Source: Sequoia sempervirens (lineage: Eukaryota; Streptophyta; Pinopsida; Cupressales; Cupressaceae). From it: a stretch of 64,000 nucleotides of DNA. The notes beneath the pieces were generated by a model, which saw nothing but the letters and a program-made list of their open reading frames with translations, ran no database searches and was not told where the DNA came from. Shown here piece by piece: positions 11,360-22,542 of the stretch; position 1 is the first letter of the stretch; each line of letters begins with the position of its first letter. Position numbers and translations under genes: made by a program. The stretch spans positions 1 through 64,000 of the forward strand of contig VDFB02321297.1 in assembly GCA_007258455.2 (NCBI GenBank). Direction: 5' to 3'.

Positions 11360-12287
11360 CCATCAAAATGACCAAAATGTAGAGTTATCATAAAGTCTTA
11401 CTTTGTCAAAAAAAATTATCCATCAAATCAAGATGGAACTACATCATCAACTCTTGCACCAAATATTAATGAAGAAGCCATTAGAAATACCTCATAGGAA
11501 GATTGGAATGAGTTAATTGAGTTATATGAGGATGAGAATGTCACAAAATATGTTCCAAGTGATACCTAGCTTAGCCAAAATGAGTTAATTGACCTAGATG
11601 AAAATGTTGGCACCATAGATGATGTTGTAAGGAAGAGGAAAAGAAAAAAAAAAGGGGGAACAAGTGGGATATGACAAGGAATTTTCAGATTGATTGGGTG
11701 TCAAAGTAGCCATTCATTGAACCAGTGGAGAATGCAAAAAAATATGAACCTCCAATAAGTATAAAAGAGACAAGAAGTTGTAGCTAAAGCTTGGCACTAT
11801 ATAAAAGCATATTGGTAAAGTTTATGAAAAATAAATCATAGACATAAAGGAAAAATCAATAGTAAGATGGAAATCAAAGGAAGAATGTCTTCATGTTAAG
11901 TATTCCCTATAATATGATGAGAATATGCAAAGAATGGTGAAGATTTTTGCATGTGGAGGTTCAATTGAAGCTCAATTTGGAAAGATAATGGCAGGAATAC
12001 AACTGGCAAAAACTATTCAGATGAGTGTTGTTTTACATATTTTATCTAGAGGGCATCTTATGATAGACTACCCAGAATATTTTAATTTATTATCTTTTTT
12101 GGGTGTTCCTAACTTTCCTAGCGCACATTGGTCAATAAATGTTGGATGCGATTGAACAAGTTGTCTTGCTGAGGTGGAAAAGCAAGATTTACAAGAGAAA
12201 ATAAAAGAGTCAAACTTGATTACATTATCTTTAGATGAAGCCACTATGGTAGATAATACTTCTTAGGTATGTATGGATGTGTATATT
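11360..12287 (+). pseudogene. hAT-family (ZNF862-like) transposase, 5' part
   Basis: The first half of a degraded hAT-type protein with an RNase H-like core, of the plant group often annotated 'zinc finger protein 862-like'. The frame at 11925-12155 has RGHLMIDYPEYFNLLSFLGV and PSAHWSINVGCD, which match the pre-core block of that group. About 12215-12262 encodes ITLSLDEATMVDN, the position of the first catalytic Asp. Upstream (11640-11900) there is a basic stretch and several stops. The frame runs to 12287, where an LTR retrotransposon inserted (TSD ATATT), and continues at 22543. Identification is from motif memory, not a search. Confidence 0.75.
12283..12287. repeat. Target-site duplication ATATT (left)
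   Basis: ATATT directly before the TG of the left LTR. The same five bases follow the right LTR at 22538-22542. Confidence 0.9.
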
Positions 12288-13549
12288 TGTATAGGAGTGA
12301 ATTTACACCCCTTGTGCAAATTCCCCTTTCATGTTCCCTCACCTTAGAAAACCAAGTCTGAAGGCGAAAATCCACATCTGCTTGCTGCCTTCATTCCACT
12401 TGGTGTCTATTTTGTGCGTCGGCAGAAGAATAATTGTTGGGGACACCCGCGCAATGCGCTTACATCCCTGATTGATTCCTACGTCTGAAGCCTGCACAGG
12501 AATTATACTTCCCATTGGGGTCGATTTGTAACGCCTCTCTTCGACCAACCAACCCAAATATGGCCATTTTTCTCATTATCCCTTAAAATTCACTCTTCAT
12601 TCCTCCATTTCATCTTCTAATAATCCTTCTACAATCTCTCCAAGCATTCCATTCAGCTCTCTACATACTTTCTCAAGCATTCTCTTAGCACCATCACTTT
12701 CAAGCAACAATTTGCACTCCATAGCAGCAACAACAACACTCCATCAACTCCATAGAGAAAGTGTGGAAAAAGACTAGTGCAGCAAGGGCTTGAGTCCTCT
12801 CATTCTCTCCACCATTAGCTAGTCAGCTCTTGGTGGAGGTGTTAAGATTTTCACTCCTCTTCTCTACAATTTGGTTGAGTAGCATAATATTGTTTTGTAG
12901 TGTTATTGTGTTATTTTCCTTCATTCTCCTTCATCATAATTTTTCTCCATTATTGCTATCTTGGCTGTCCATGGAGGTGGAAACAACAAAATGGGGGTTT
13001 GACTAAGGCAAACCCCCATACATGCCCCCAATAATTTCCCTCTTTCTTGTGTGCAAGTGGAAGTGTACTTGGAGCTAGCTGGTGAATGAGTATCTTTGTG
13101 AGATCATTCTTGTCACCTTAACTCTCATTTACTTGCTTTATCACATTCATTCATATTTTTACTACTTTATAGCTCTATTTTGTCCCTTTGGAAGTGACTA
13201 GCTAGGCTGTCAACCTATTTTCTGGTAGTTCACATTGTCTTTTTGTCCTTTGTCCATACAGACGCCAGTGCACTTGAGAGATGCCAGTGCACCATGCTAT
13301 CATCCCGGAACCACACTTTCATCCTTAGGAAAAGAGCTTCCTGAGGCACAGTGTTGAACCCAAAAATTAGCTCGCCTAGCCCCTTCTTGAATTGCAGGTC
13401 TGCAGAGTGATTGAAGGACCTTATAGTCCTCACCATTATTTTCCCTCACCTCTAAACACCCCTTTAAGCTGAGGTAAGTTAGGGCATCCTTCTGCTCTTG
13501 GCCCTCCATGACCTGGGGCTTTGAACGTGGTTGGTCCCCGTCTCTTACA
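12288..13549 (+). repeat. Left LTR (1262 bp)
   Basis: Starts TGTATAGGAG and ends TCTTACA. Collinear with 21255-22537 along its length, including the 'ccccttt catgttccctcacc' start region and the 'gacctggggctttgaac' end region. It contains the conserved TGGAGGTGGAAACA block and a perfect hairpin at 12993-13017. Confidence 0.95.
12993..13017 (+). other. Perfect 9-bp stem hairpin in LTR
   Basis: Arms GGGGGTTTG and CAAACCCCC around the loop ACTAAGG. The same motif, with changes, occurs in four other LTR-type sequences in this window: 179-201, 21981-22003, 26018-26040 and 51323-51358. A T-rich run and a GCA(A)G lie 30-40 bases downstream. Confidence 0.75.
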
Positions 13550-13573
13550 TTTTAGGTGAACCCGACATGAACC
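13550..13573 (+). other. Primer-binding-site candidate
   Basis: Immediately after the LTR end TTACA comes ttttAGGTGAACCCGACATG. The same string, with few changes, follows the LTRs at 29390, 42125 and, on minus, 50916. A shared tRNA primer is inferred; I did not assign the tRNA. Confidence 0.6.
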
Positions 13574-13899
13574 ATTTTGGTTCCATTTTGTGATACTGAA
13601 AGTTCCTTTCCTCATATTCTAGGAGTGTTGTAGGTGTGAGTGTTGTGAGGCCTTCACCTCGCAACCCAACCTGTGACCCTTAGTAGGCATAGTTGGAAGG
13701 TTTCAAAGGTGTTGTGTAACAAAACCTTGATTGGGTCACCATCTTATCCTTTAACCTTTTAAGGACTCTATGAAAGTGTCATCTAGTGTGCGTAATGGCC
13801 TCTTTCCTACATCAACCTATCCCCTCTACGTAGCCTATGAGCAGTGGTATTGGTATAACCTTCACTTCATAGGACCTGCCGATGGGTTTTAATAGGGAA

Positions 13900-15228
13900 C
13901 CATCTCCTCTCTATATCCCTGCACGAATCAACTAAAACATCGTAGCAGGTGTTCTCATTAATCCGACATCTCAAGTAAACATTATAACTGAGGAGATCAT
14001 GTTAATCAACTTCTTGCACAAAGATGGGTATGATGCACCCGTAAGCACCATCTGCATGCATGATGGACTTTCCATGCCCCCTTTGGGTAATATTGTCCTG
14101 TCAATTTTGGTTGGACCTAAATCCATGAAGCTTTTGTTCAACATTATCCCTGGGTCTGAACTCTTTAGAGTGAAGCTGGGTATCCCTTGGTTAGTGGCTA
14201 TGAATGTAGTGAATTTGGTCATGCATAAATGTTTAAAATTTATCCACGAGGGTTCTGTGCAGGTGATTCATGGCACCAATTATAAACCACCGGTTGCTCA
14301 TGGTAGCTACTCCTTGGATTACTCTTGGCCTATGCCCGTTGGTCCTCTCCCACCTAGGATGGACCTCCCTACTAAACTGCCCGAACCTTGGTACTATTTG
14401 TATGGTAGAGGAAAAGGTCCCCATGGGGAATCCTCTATGTCTCGACCTCTGTGGCCTCCTACCGCTCCTTCTCCCAAAGCAGTGAATGGGAAGAGGCCCA
14501 TTGTCGAGGCACTTGAGTCAACTCCCCCCGCTATTTCTCAACCCGCTCCTCCTGCTCCCATTCAGGAGCCTGTTCCTCTGCCAAAAATGGCTATAGTGGA
14601 CACTCCCATGGCTGATAAGGAGCCTTCTATTCCTTTGTAGCCTCCGGCCTCCAGTTCAAAGAGTCGCAGAAACCACCTTGCGTGCGAGTGCAAGCGCCAG
14701 TGAAAGGCTCTCATGGCTGAGCAAGCCACCTTACAGAGGAAGGAAGAGGAGATGACCGCCCCTATATCAAGGCCTCCTATCACGTCCTTCTCTCTCCCCC
14801 CCTCTGCTTCCATTTAGTCTAGCTTTGTATTACTTTTGACTTCCATTGTGAGATGAATGCACCTGACCCTAAAAAGGTGCAGGTTTTCATCGCTCCTTTG
14901 GTGGAGCTGCCTCTATTGATGTCCCTTCTAGATGTCTAGCCTTTCCCAAAACCCATAGATATGGTAAACACTTTGGTTGTATCTATTTTTGTTCTCTCCT
15001 CCTCCTCTTCCTCTGCACTTCTTGCCTCATCTTTGGGGAGTTCACATCCCCCAATGAAACAAAAGGTAGAAAGTGGTCCTTCTAGCAATGTAGGACATAA
15101 GAGGAGCCCACCTTCTCTAAAAGGTGGTCCCACGTTGACTTGTTTTTTCCTAGTGACAGAACCAGTCCCAGCTTCCCCTGAGTTTGTCACCACTCCCAAA
15201 TCACTCAATGAGCCTAGCAGTGAATCTC
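13900..15228 (+). pseudogene. Retropepsin-like, proline-rich retroelement protein
   Basis: Plus-strand coding, best in the frame 13999-14640 but extending upstream to about 13890 through one stop. Order: PLYIPARI, then VLINPTSQVN (13951-13980) where a retropepsin would have its DTG/DSG, then FNIIPGSELFRVKLGIPWLV, matching the gypsy protease block before LLGRPW. H-K-CLKFIHEG follows. The C-terminal third (about residues 110-213) is Pro-rich and disordered. A second frame, 14961-15242, continues it as an S-rich linker. The nested element at 15229 interrupts it, and it resumes at 19252. The missing catalytic Asp suggests a structural or dead protease domain. It could be an accessory protein of the element. 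Confidence 0.65.
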
Positions 15229-16757
15229 TGATGCAATGCTAGAGGAAGAAACAATCACACTTGGATACAATTTCCACAATTAGGGATTCAATCCCTCTAA
15301 TTCTTCATGAATTCACTAGAATTCTTCATAAAATAATGGCACAAACTGAAATTTTCACAACTGAGACCCAAACAAGGGTTCTCAAGACCTTCAATCTCCT
15401 TAAGAGCTCTAATTTCAAACAAAACTAACCTTTACCAAATCTGCCCAATCATATTTTTTTACCATTTCATCCTTGACTACCCCAAATCAGCAACTAGGTC
15501 CATTTCACATTCCCAAGCCCAAATTCCTTCATCAATGGCACCAACATGCACAAATCTATCTGCAAATTTTTTTTAGATCATTTCCAATCTTTATTCAAGA
15601 TGTTTCCACAAACACCAATTCAAGAACCTTCAATCTTTGATTACAAAGATGACTATACAACTCTGTCCAAATAGGACAACCAATAAATGGTCACCATAAC
15701 TCATCATTCCACCAAACCAAACCAAGAATTAGATTCAAATAAACTTTTCCAAATCAAATAAACCATCTTCCATTCTTTGTTCATAACATTTATCAGAGAC
15801 CTATCTCAAAACCTTAAATCTTTGACCCAAAATAAGAATGTCTCCAAACTATCTTAGCAGGTCAAGCAAATAAACAATGGCCACAACTATTAAATTCACC
15901 AATAAATAACTAGTATGGGATCAAAACACTCCTAAAAAACTACTCAAAACCTTATTAACCCAAAAGGACTCTCATACTATCATTAAATCTCTCAATAACA
16001 CCACTGTGCACAAAAATTTACCGATTTTTTCCAATTTTATGAGCTAGGGCATCATGAGAACTACCCAAAACATTGTTCTCACGCAGTAAAACTTTGGAAT
16101 ATGTTATAATACATATAAAAAAAGCTACTCACCAATTTTGAGCAATTTTCAATAGTTGAAATAAGAGATTTGCAATTTAGAATGTACATCGCCAACCCTA
16201 AATCAGGGTTTTACCCGCCTGTACTAATTTGCACATAACTTTCATTATACTCAATGGATTTAAGTGAAATAAATTGAAAAATAATTTATACTCATAGGGA
16301 TATGATCTCCAATGGAGGAGGAAAGGAATATTACACATAATGTTGTCGTACAATGGCTTGAAACTCAGAAATTGCTAGTAAAATATAGAAAAATAGAGTT
16401 TTTTTAATTGAAATCTTTACTCCAACATTATTTCCCAACCTTCCTCGAAGTTGGTGAAGCCTCAAAATTCCTTAAGTAACCACTCAAATACCTAAAACCA
16501 ACTCTTTAACTACCTTGACTCTTCACCTTCCTCTTTTTGACATATTTTTTAATTTTTACAATGTTATAATGACAACTTTTTATCAAATTGTGCAACTTTT
16601 ACATAATGTATCCAATGACTCAAAAAAAATTATAAATGACCTCAAACAAACCTATTATGGTCATTTAGACCTTATGACATCATGGAATTACCTATGCTAA
16701 CTCAAAACCCAAGATTTCCTCATGGAGGCATTAATTTGCAAGGGTGCACCTGCACCA
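15229..16757 (-). repeat. 3' LTR of nested copia-type element
   Basis: 1529 bp, plus-strand ends TGATGCAATG and CACCTGCACCA. Collinear with 17726-19251, with scattered substitutions and small indels. Non-coding; small frames (for example 16515-16700) recur in both copies only because the DNA does. Confidence 0.93.
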
Positions 16758-17710
16758 TTCTCTCTAGCTAAAAAGAATTCCAACTCCTCTTGGATCATTA
16801 AATTCTCCTCCTTGTAGTCTCTTATGCCCTACAACCTTCATCCTCACTTTTGGTTTGATTTGGTCAATGACAACATGCTTCCATTTTTCCCTTTCTCTAT
16901 GAATTTGGTCATTCATTCTTTGAAGTGTTACAATCTCCATTTGTCCTCCAAACTACTACACTTTGATCTTCAAATGGTTTCCTATCCAAAGAATTAGTAC
17001 AATAAAGAAATGACATGTTAATCCTACCACAATACCTCCATCTCTCTTCAACTCTTTGCAAATTTCCAAGACCAATTCATCTTTGATCATTTCTTTGTCT
17101 AACCTTGACACCAAGTTAATATCTTCTCCTTCTAAAATTAGGTTCTTCATCTCTATTTCTCCTTCATCTTCATGCTTGGGAATACCTTTGTCTTCTTCAT
17201 CTTTGAGTTCTTCTTCAGCATCTTGAAACTCTTCTTCATCTTATTTTTTCCTTCTTGCTGCTAACTTTTCTTGTATTCTTCTTCTCTTGATAATTTCTCT
17301 AATGGGCCATACCACCTTCTTTTTCACCACCAAATGCCAACTTGTCATTTTCTTAATCATCTATTCTATCTTCATCATGGACTCTACATAAAAATTACTG
17401 AACTTTTCATCCAATCTTTTCATCTCTTGCTTCAATGTTGCTACGTCTCTATCAATATTCTCTCATCTCTTCCTTTCTTCCTCTGCCTGCAAATTCCTTT
17501 TCAATATCTCCATCTTTTAGATGGTCTCTAAGAAAATCTCTCCTAGCTTCTACTCAACTTTCCTCCTCTAAGAAAATCTCTCCTGGCTTCTACTCAACTT
17601 TCCTCTTAAGTTTCCCTTCCTTCTCTTGGAAGCAACTAGGTTCTTCTTAACCTGCACACAACCACAACACAAAACCCCAAAACAAAAACTCTCTACCCAA
17701 CACCTTTTGT
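16758..17710 (-). pseudogene. Internal gag-like, coiled-coil-rich remnant
   Basis: The minus strand encodes strongly charged, K/E/R-rich sequence in broken frames, such as EGEDINLVSRLDKEMIKDE in 17150-16956, and acidic E/D runs just upstream. This composition suggests a coiled-coil gag remnant, but no capsid or knuckle motif is seen. A 40-bp unit is directly duplicated at 17526-17605 (CTCTAAGAAAATCTC start). I would not assign a function. Confidence 0.4.
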
Positions 17711-17722
17711 GCTCTGATACCA
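17711..17722 (-). other. Primer binding site (tRNA-Met)
   Basis: The minus strand reads TGGTATCAGAGC, 3 bases from the LTR end. Complement of plant initiator tRNA-Met 3' end; this fixes element orientation. Confidence 0.9.
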
Positions 17723-17725
17723 CTT

Positions 17726-19251
17726 TGATGCAATTCTAGAGGAAGAAACAATCACACTTGAATACAATTTCCACAATTAGGGATTCAATCCCTCTAATTC
17801 TTCATGGATTCACTAGAATTCTTCATAAAACAATGGCACAAACTGAATTTCTCACAACTCAAACCCAAACAAGGGCTCTCAATACCTTCAATATCCTTAG
17901 GAGTTCTAATTTCAAGAAAAACTAACCTTTACCAAATCTACCCAATCATATTTTTTTACCATTTCATCCTTGACTGTCCCAAATCAACAACTAGTTCTAT
18001 TTCACATTCCCAAGCCCAAATTCCTTTTTCAATGGAAACAACATGCACAAATATATTTGCAAAAAAAAAAAGATCATTTCCAATCTTTATTCAAGATGTT
18101 TCCACAAACACCAATTCAAGAACCTTCAATCTCTTATTACAAAGATGAATGTACAACTCTATCTAAATAGGATAGTTAATAAATGGTCACCATAACTCAT
18201 CATTCCACCAAACCAAACCAATAATTAGATTCAAATACACCTTGCCAAATCAAATAAACGATCTCCCATTCTTTGTTCATAACATTTATCAAAGACCTAT
18301 CTCAAAACCTTAAATCTTTGGCCCAAAATAAGAATGTCTCCAAACTATCTTAATAGGTCAGACAAATAAACAATGGCCACAACTATTAAATTCACCAATC
18401 AATAACTAGAATGGGATAAAAAACTCCTAAACAACTGTTCAAAACCTTATTACCCCAGAAGGACTCTGATACTATCATTAAATCTCTCAATAACACCACT
18501 ATGCACATAAATTTACTGATTTTTACCAATTTTCTGAGCTAGGGCATCATGAGAACTACCCAAAACCTTGTTCTCACACACTGCAACTTTGTAATATGTT
18601 AGAATACATATAAAAAAAGATACTAACCAATTTTGAGCAATTTTCAACAGTTAAAATAAGAGATTTGCAATTTAGAATGTACACTACCAACCCTAAATCA
18701 GGGTTTTACCCATCTATACTAATTTGCACATAAATTTTATTATACTCAATAGATTTAAGTGAAATCAATTGAAAAATAATTTAGACTCATAGGAATATGA
18801 TCTCCAATGGAGGAGGAAATGAATATTACACATAATGTGCTCATACAATGGCCTGAAACTTAGAAATTTCTAGTAAAATATAGAAAAATAGAGTTTTTTT
18901 ATTGAAATCTTTACTCCAACATTATTTCCCAACCTTCCTGGAAGTTGGTGAAGCCTCAAAATTCCTTAAATAACCACTCCAATTCCTAAAACCAACTCTT
19001 TAACTACCTTGAATCTTCACCTTCCTCTTTTTGACATATTTTGCAATTTTTACAATGTTACAATGACAACTTTTTATCAAATTGTGCAACTTTTACATAA
19101 TGTATCCAATGACTCCAAAACAACTATAAATTACCTCAAACAAACCTATTATGGTCATTTAGACCTTATGACATCATGGAATTACCTATGCTAACTCAAA
19201 ACCCAAGATTGCCTCATGCAGGCATTAATTTGCAAGGGTGCACCTACACCA
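17726..19251 (-). repeat. 5' LTR of nested copia-type element
   Basis: 1526 bp, plus-strand ends TGATGCAATT and CACCTACACCA, collinear with 15229-16757. An A-run at 18061-18071 replaces a T-run in the partner. Confidence 0.93.
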
Positions 19252-19566
19252 ATCTTAGGTACAACCTTCTCTGTCCGTTGAGGTAAAACATGGCACTCCT
19301 GTTAAATGCATGTTTAACTCTTTGGATGAGGTTTCAACCTTGTCGGTGATCTTCGCAAAATTGCTAACCTTAGCTCCACAAGAGCTCAGTGGAGTGGACC
19401 TTGTGTGCCCCTCTTCCTTATCCCTTGTTACAGGAGGGTCAGACACCCCTCTTCTTAACATTCCACAACTATAGGCTCATCCTCCTTCTTCCTACAATGA
19501 TCTAGAGTGTGAAGTGGACAACCTCTTGGTTGATCAGTGTTAGGAGGAGGCCTCTTCTTTATCTTT
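19252..19566 (+). pseudogene. Continuation of the retroelement protein after nested insertion
   Basis: After the duplicated target bases an open plus-strand reading resumes in a shifted frame: KHGTPVKCMFNSLDEVS, then LAPQELSGVDLVCPS, with one TAG near 19472. Composition (S/L/P-rich) fits the linker before 15229. The product ends near 19566. No domain recognised. Confidence 0.45.
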
Positions 19567-20565
19567 AGATTAGATGTGTGTGTGTTTATTTGTTGTGATG
19601 TGTTCCCCCATACTTGTGCTATGTGTGCCTGGATGACCCTCATCACCCCTGTTGGTGCTTGGATACATGCGTGGTTTTTGTTTCATAAACCTTCTTCTAT
19701 TTGTATCATCATTCTTCTATGTTTGTGACTTGATTTTCAACAAATTGGGGATGATGCAAAGTGTTTGGGGCATTTAGGCTTCCCTTCCATATTGACCCCA
19801 TTTTTTTATTTTTACTTTGTCTTCTCGTGCATTCTTCACATGGTCTGATATAGTAGGGGGTTGATGACAGTTCATTTTATATATTATTACTATACATATG
19901 TATATATATATATATATATATATATTTATGAGCAGTTATGACCCCAAAATATTATTCTACCACTGTGCCCTTTTTTTGTGTTATCTTTTCTCTTTTTCTT
20001 TTCCTTTATCTTTCTCTCTTCTTTGCTTGAGTTGTCCCTCTCATGTGTGACAACGCCACTTCTACAACACTTTGATTTTTAGAAAACAAATTCATTTCCA
20101 ACGAATCTTTTCTCAAGAATCTTCACAAACTTCTTTTCAAAGAATCACATTCTCAACTTGAAACCCTGATGGAACGCGTTTCCTTCATCATGGGTTCATC
20201 AAGAAAGAGCTTGAGAACCTTCCTCCAAAATGGGAAAAAATTTGACCTTCCCCTCAGGTGGGGGCATCTTCTTCCTTTCAAATTCCTTGATGAAGTGAAC
20301 ATCTTTCAAAAGGATTCCTTGATTATGAATTGATTTGAGAAAGAAACATCTATTTTGTACTTTTAGGCAGTGCATCCCTTGAGTGGACCCCTTCTTCACA
20401 CCAGGTTCCCAAGGGACCCTTTTGAAAGTTTTCCAACTTGTTGACAGTCTGCATGACTGTCTGCTTACTTTCCTATGTGGCCGCTTTTTGATATGTTCTA
20501 TCTGCAGGTAAACATATCGCTTTATGGGTGTTCCTATGAAGTCGTTCTCTGACTCTACGGAGTCC
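19567..20565 (+). other. Retroelement internal spacer
   Basis: No supported gene. Contains a (TA)n microsatellite at 19901-19925 and T-rich DNA. A 146-codon minus frame (20639-20199) has no recognisable motif and lies antisense in the element. Confidence 0.5.
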
Positions 20566-21070
20566 CCTTTCCTTGGGTTTCTTCCATGTGAGAGATCTTG
20601 GGGGATACCTTCCTGTAGGTCTGTGGGCCTATAGGACACTTCTTCTGAGCTTTCTTCATGTGAGAGATCTTTGGGCTGGCTCCCTTGTAGGTCTGCGGGT
20701 CTATAGGGTGCTTTCTTTGGGTTTCCTCCATGTGATTGATCTTGGGGGATACCTCCCTACAGGTATGCGGGTCTATAGGGCACTTTTTGGGGTTTCATGC
20801 AAGAGATCTTGAAGGACACCCTCCTTGTAGGTTTGCGGGTTTGTAAGGTGCTTTCTTGGCTTCCTCCATGTGAGAGATCTTGGGGGATTCTTCCTTGCAG
20901 GTCTGCGGGTCTGTAAGGTTCTTTTTTGGGTATCCTTCATATGAGAGATCTTGGAGGACACCTTCCTTGTAGGTCTATGGGCTTGTGAGGCGCTTTCTTC
21001 TTGGGGCTCCCTTCATGTGAGAGATCTTGGGGGTTTCCTCCTTGTAGGTCTACAGGCCTACAAGACGCTT
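20566..21070 (+). repeat. 72-bp tandem array, seven copies
   Basis: Imperfect units with the anchors CATGTGAGAGATCTTGGGGG, then CTTGTAGGTCTGCGGGT, then a TAGGGCGCTTTCTT-like end. The GATCTT core lies near 20593, 20665, 20737, 20803, 20875, 20946 and 21023, giving periods of 65-77 bases. It sits 170 bases before the polypurine tract of the element. Confidence 0.85.
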
Positions 21071-21239
21071 TCACTCTACAACTTCATGGTTCTATGGGGC
21101 TATGAAGTCCTTTACTTGTCTTGCACTCTCAAGTCTGCCAGATCACAGTCTGCTTCCTCGATGGTTCAGGTATATGTTTCTAACTCTACTACCTTTTTGA
21201 TATACTTTACCAAAGCACTCATCAATATTCATGCTCACT

Positions 21240-21254
21240 AAAGTGGGGGAAAAA
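21240..21254 (+). other. Polypurine tract
   Basis: AAAGTGGGGGAAAA directly before the TG of the right LTR; the expected plus-strand priming site. Confidence 0.85.
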
Positions 21255-22537
21255 TGCATAGAAGAGAATTTGCACCCCTTACGCAAATTCCCCTTTCATG
21301 TTCCCTCACCTTAGAAAACCAAGTACATAGGTGAAAATCCACATCAGCCCACTACCTTCGTTCCACTTGGCATCTATTTTGTGTGTCATCAGAAGAATAA
21401 CTGTCGGAGAAACCTACGCGACACATAGATTTCCATGCAATGTGCTTATGTCCTTGATGGATTCCTACGTCTAAAGCCTGCAGAGGCATTACATTTCCCA
21501 TTGCGGTCGATTTGTAACACCCCTCTTCGACCAACAGACCCAAATATGGCCATTTTTCTCATTCTCCCTTCAAATTTACTCTTGATTCCTCCATTTCATC
21601 TTCTAAGCATCCTTCTACAATCTCTCCAATCATTCCATTCAACTCTCTACATAATTTCTCAAGCATTCTCTTAGCATCCATCACTTTCAAGCAACACTTT
21701 GCACTCCATAGCAGCAACAACAACACTCCATCAACTCCATAGAGCAAGTGTGGAACAACACCATTGCAGCAGGGGCTTGAGTCCTCTCATTCTCTCCTCC
21801 ATTAGCTAGTGAGCTCTTGGTGGAGGTGCTAAGCTTTTCACTCCTCTCCTCTACGATTTGGTTGAGTAGCATAATACTATTTTGTAGTGTTATTGTGTTC
21901 TTTTCCTTCATTCTCCTTTATCACACTTTTTCTCCATTATTGCTATCTTGGCTTTCCATGGAGGTGGAAACACAAAAACAAGGGTCTAACTGAGGCAAAC
22001 CGCTATACATTCCCCCAACAATTTCCCTCTTTCTTGTTTGCAGGTGGAAGTGTACTTGGAGCTAGCTAGAAAACGAGTATCTTTATGAGATCATTCTTGT
22101 CACCTTAACTCTTATTTACTTTCTTTATCGCATTCGTTCGTATTTGTCCTACTTTACAACTCTATTTTTTCCCTTTGGAAGTGACTAGCTAGGCCGTCAT
22201 CCTATTTTCTGGTGGTTCACATTGTATTTTTGGTCATCTGGCCATACGGATGCCATCGCACTTGAGAGACGCCAGTGCGCCGCACTGTCATCTCAGAACC
22301 GCACTTTCATCCTCGAGTAGAGAGCTTCCTGAGGCACATTGTTGAACCTAAAAATTGGCTTTCCTAGCCCCTTCTTGAATTTTGGGTCTGCAGAGTGATT
22401 GAAGGACCTTATAGTCCTCACCATTCTTGTCCCTCACCTCTAAACACCCCTTTAAGTTGAGGTAAGTTAGGGCAGCCTTTTGCTCTTGTCCCTCTGTGAC
22501 CTGGGGATTTGAACATGGTTGGTCCCCCTCTCTTACA
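21255..22537 (+). repeat. Right LTR (1283 bp)
   Basis: Starts TGCATAGAAGAG and ends TCTTACA, followed by the TSD ATATT. Collinear with 12288-13549. The hairpin of the left LTR is degraded here (21981-22003), while the TTTGCAG downstream (22037-22043) is better preserved. Confidence 0.95.
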
Positions 22538-22542
22538 ATATT
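22538..22542. repeat. Target-site duplication ATATT (right)
   Basis: Matches 12283-12287. After removing the element and one TSD copy, the hAT-type reading frame is continuous across the site. Confidence 0.9.

Larger units (their letters stand above)
15229..19251 (-). mobile_element. Non-autonomous copia-type LTR element, 4.0 kb
   Basis: Two direct 1.5-kb repeats (15229-16757 and 17726-19251) flank only 968 bases. On the minus strand the right copy ends GCATCA, followed 3 bases later by TGGTATCAGAGC (17722-17711), an exact plant copia PBS. A purine-rich tract (AGCTAGAGAGAA) precedes the other LTR. Flanks are ATCTC (15224-15228) and ATCTT (19252-19256), a TSD with one change. No RT, integrase or protease, so it would depend on another element. 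It interrupts the frame of the surrounding retrotransposon. Confidence 0.9.
12288..22537 (+). mobile_element. 10.25-kb LTR retrotransposon, gypsy-like, RT-less
   Basis: Two direct LTRs (12288-13549, 21255-22537), a PBS-like site next to the left LTR, a polypurine tract next to the right LTR and a perfect 5-bp TSD define a complete insertion. The only protein signal is a retropepsin-like, proline-rich frame; I find no reverse transcriptase or integrase. It therefore looks like a large retrotransposon derivative mobilised in trans. A second LTR element sits inside it (15229-19251). The LTRs differ by roughly one base in ten by eye, so the insertion is old. Confidence 0.92.

Noticed and set aside
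17271..17650. Overlapping plus-strand frames of 71-86 codons
   Set aside because: Antisense to the purine-rich internal region of the nested minus-strand element and created by its S/L-coding complement.
17711..17722. tRNA gene fragment
   Set aside because: Only the PBS complement of tRNA-Met is present; no cloverleaf could be placed around it.
20199..20639. 146-codon minus frame
   Set aside because: Antisense inside the retrotransposon, no motif, and overlaps the 72-bp array at one end.
20566..21070. CRISPR-like array
   Set aside because: Units are imperfect tandem repeats without unique spacers, in eukaryotic retroelement DNA.
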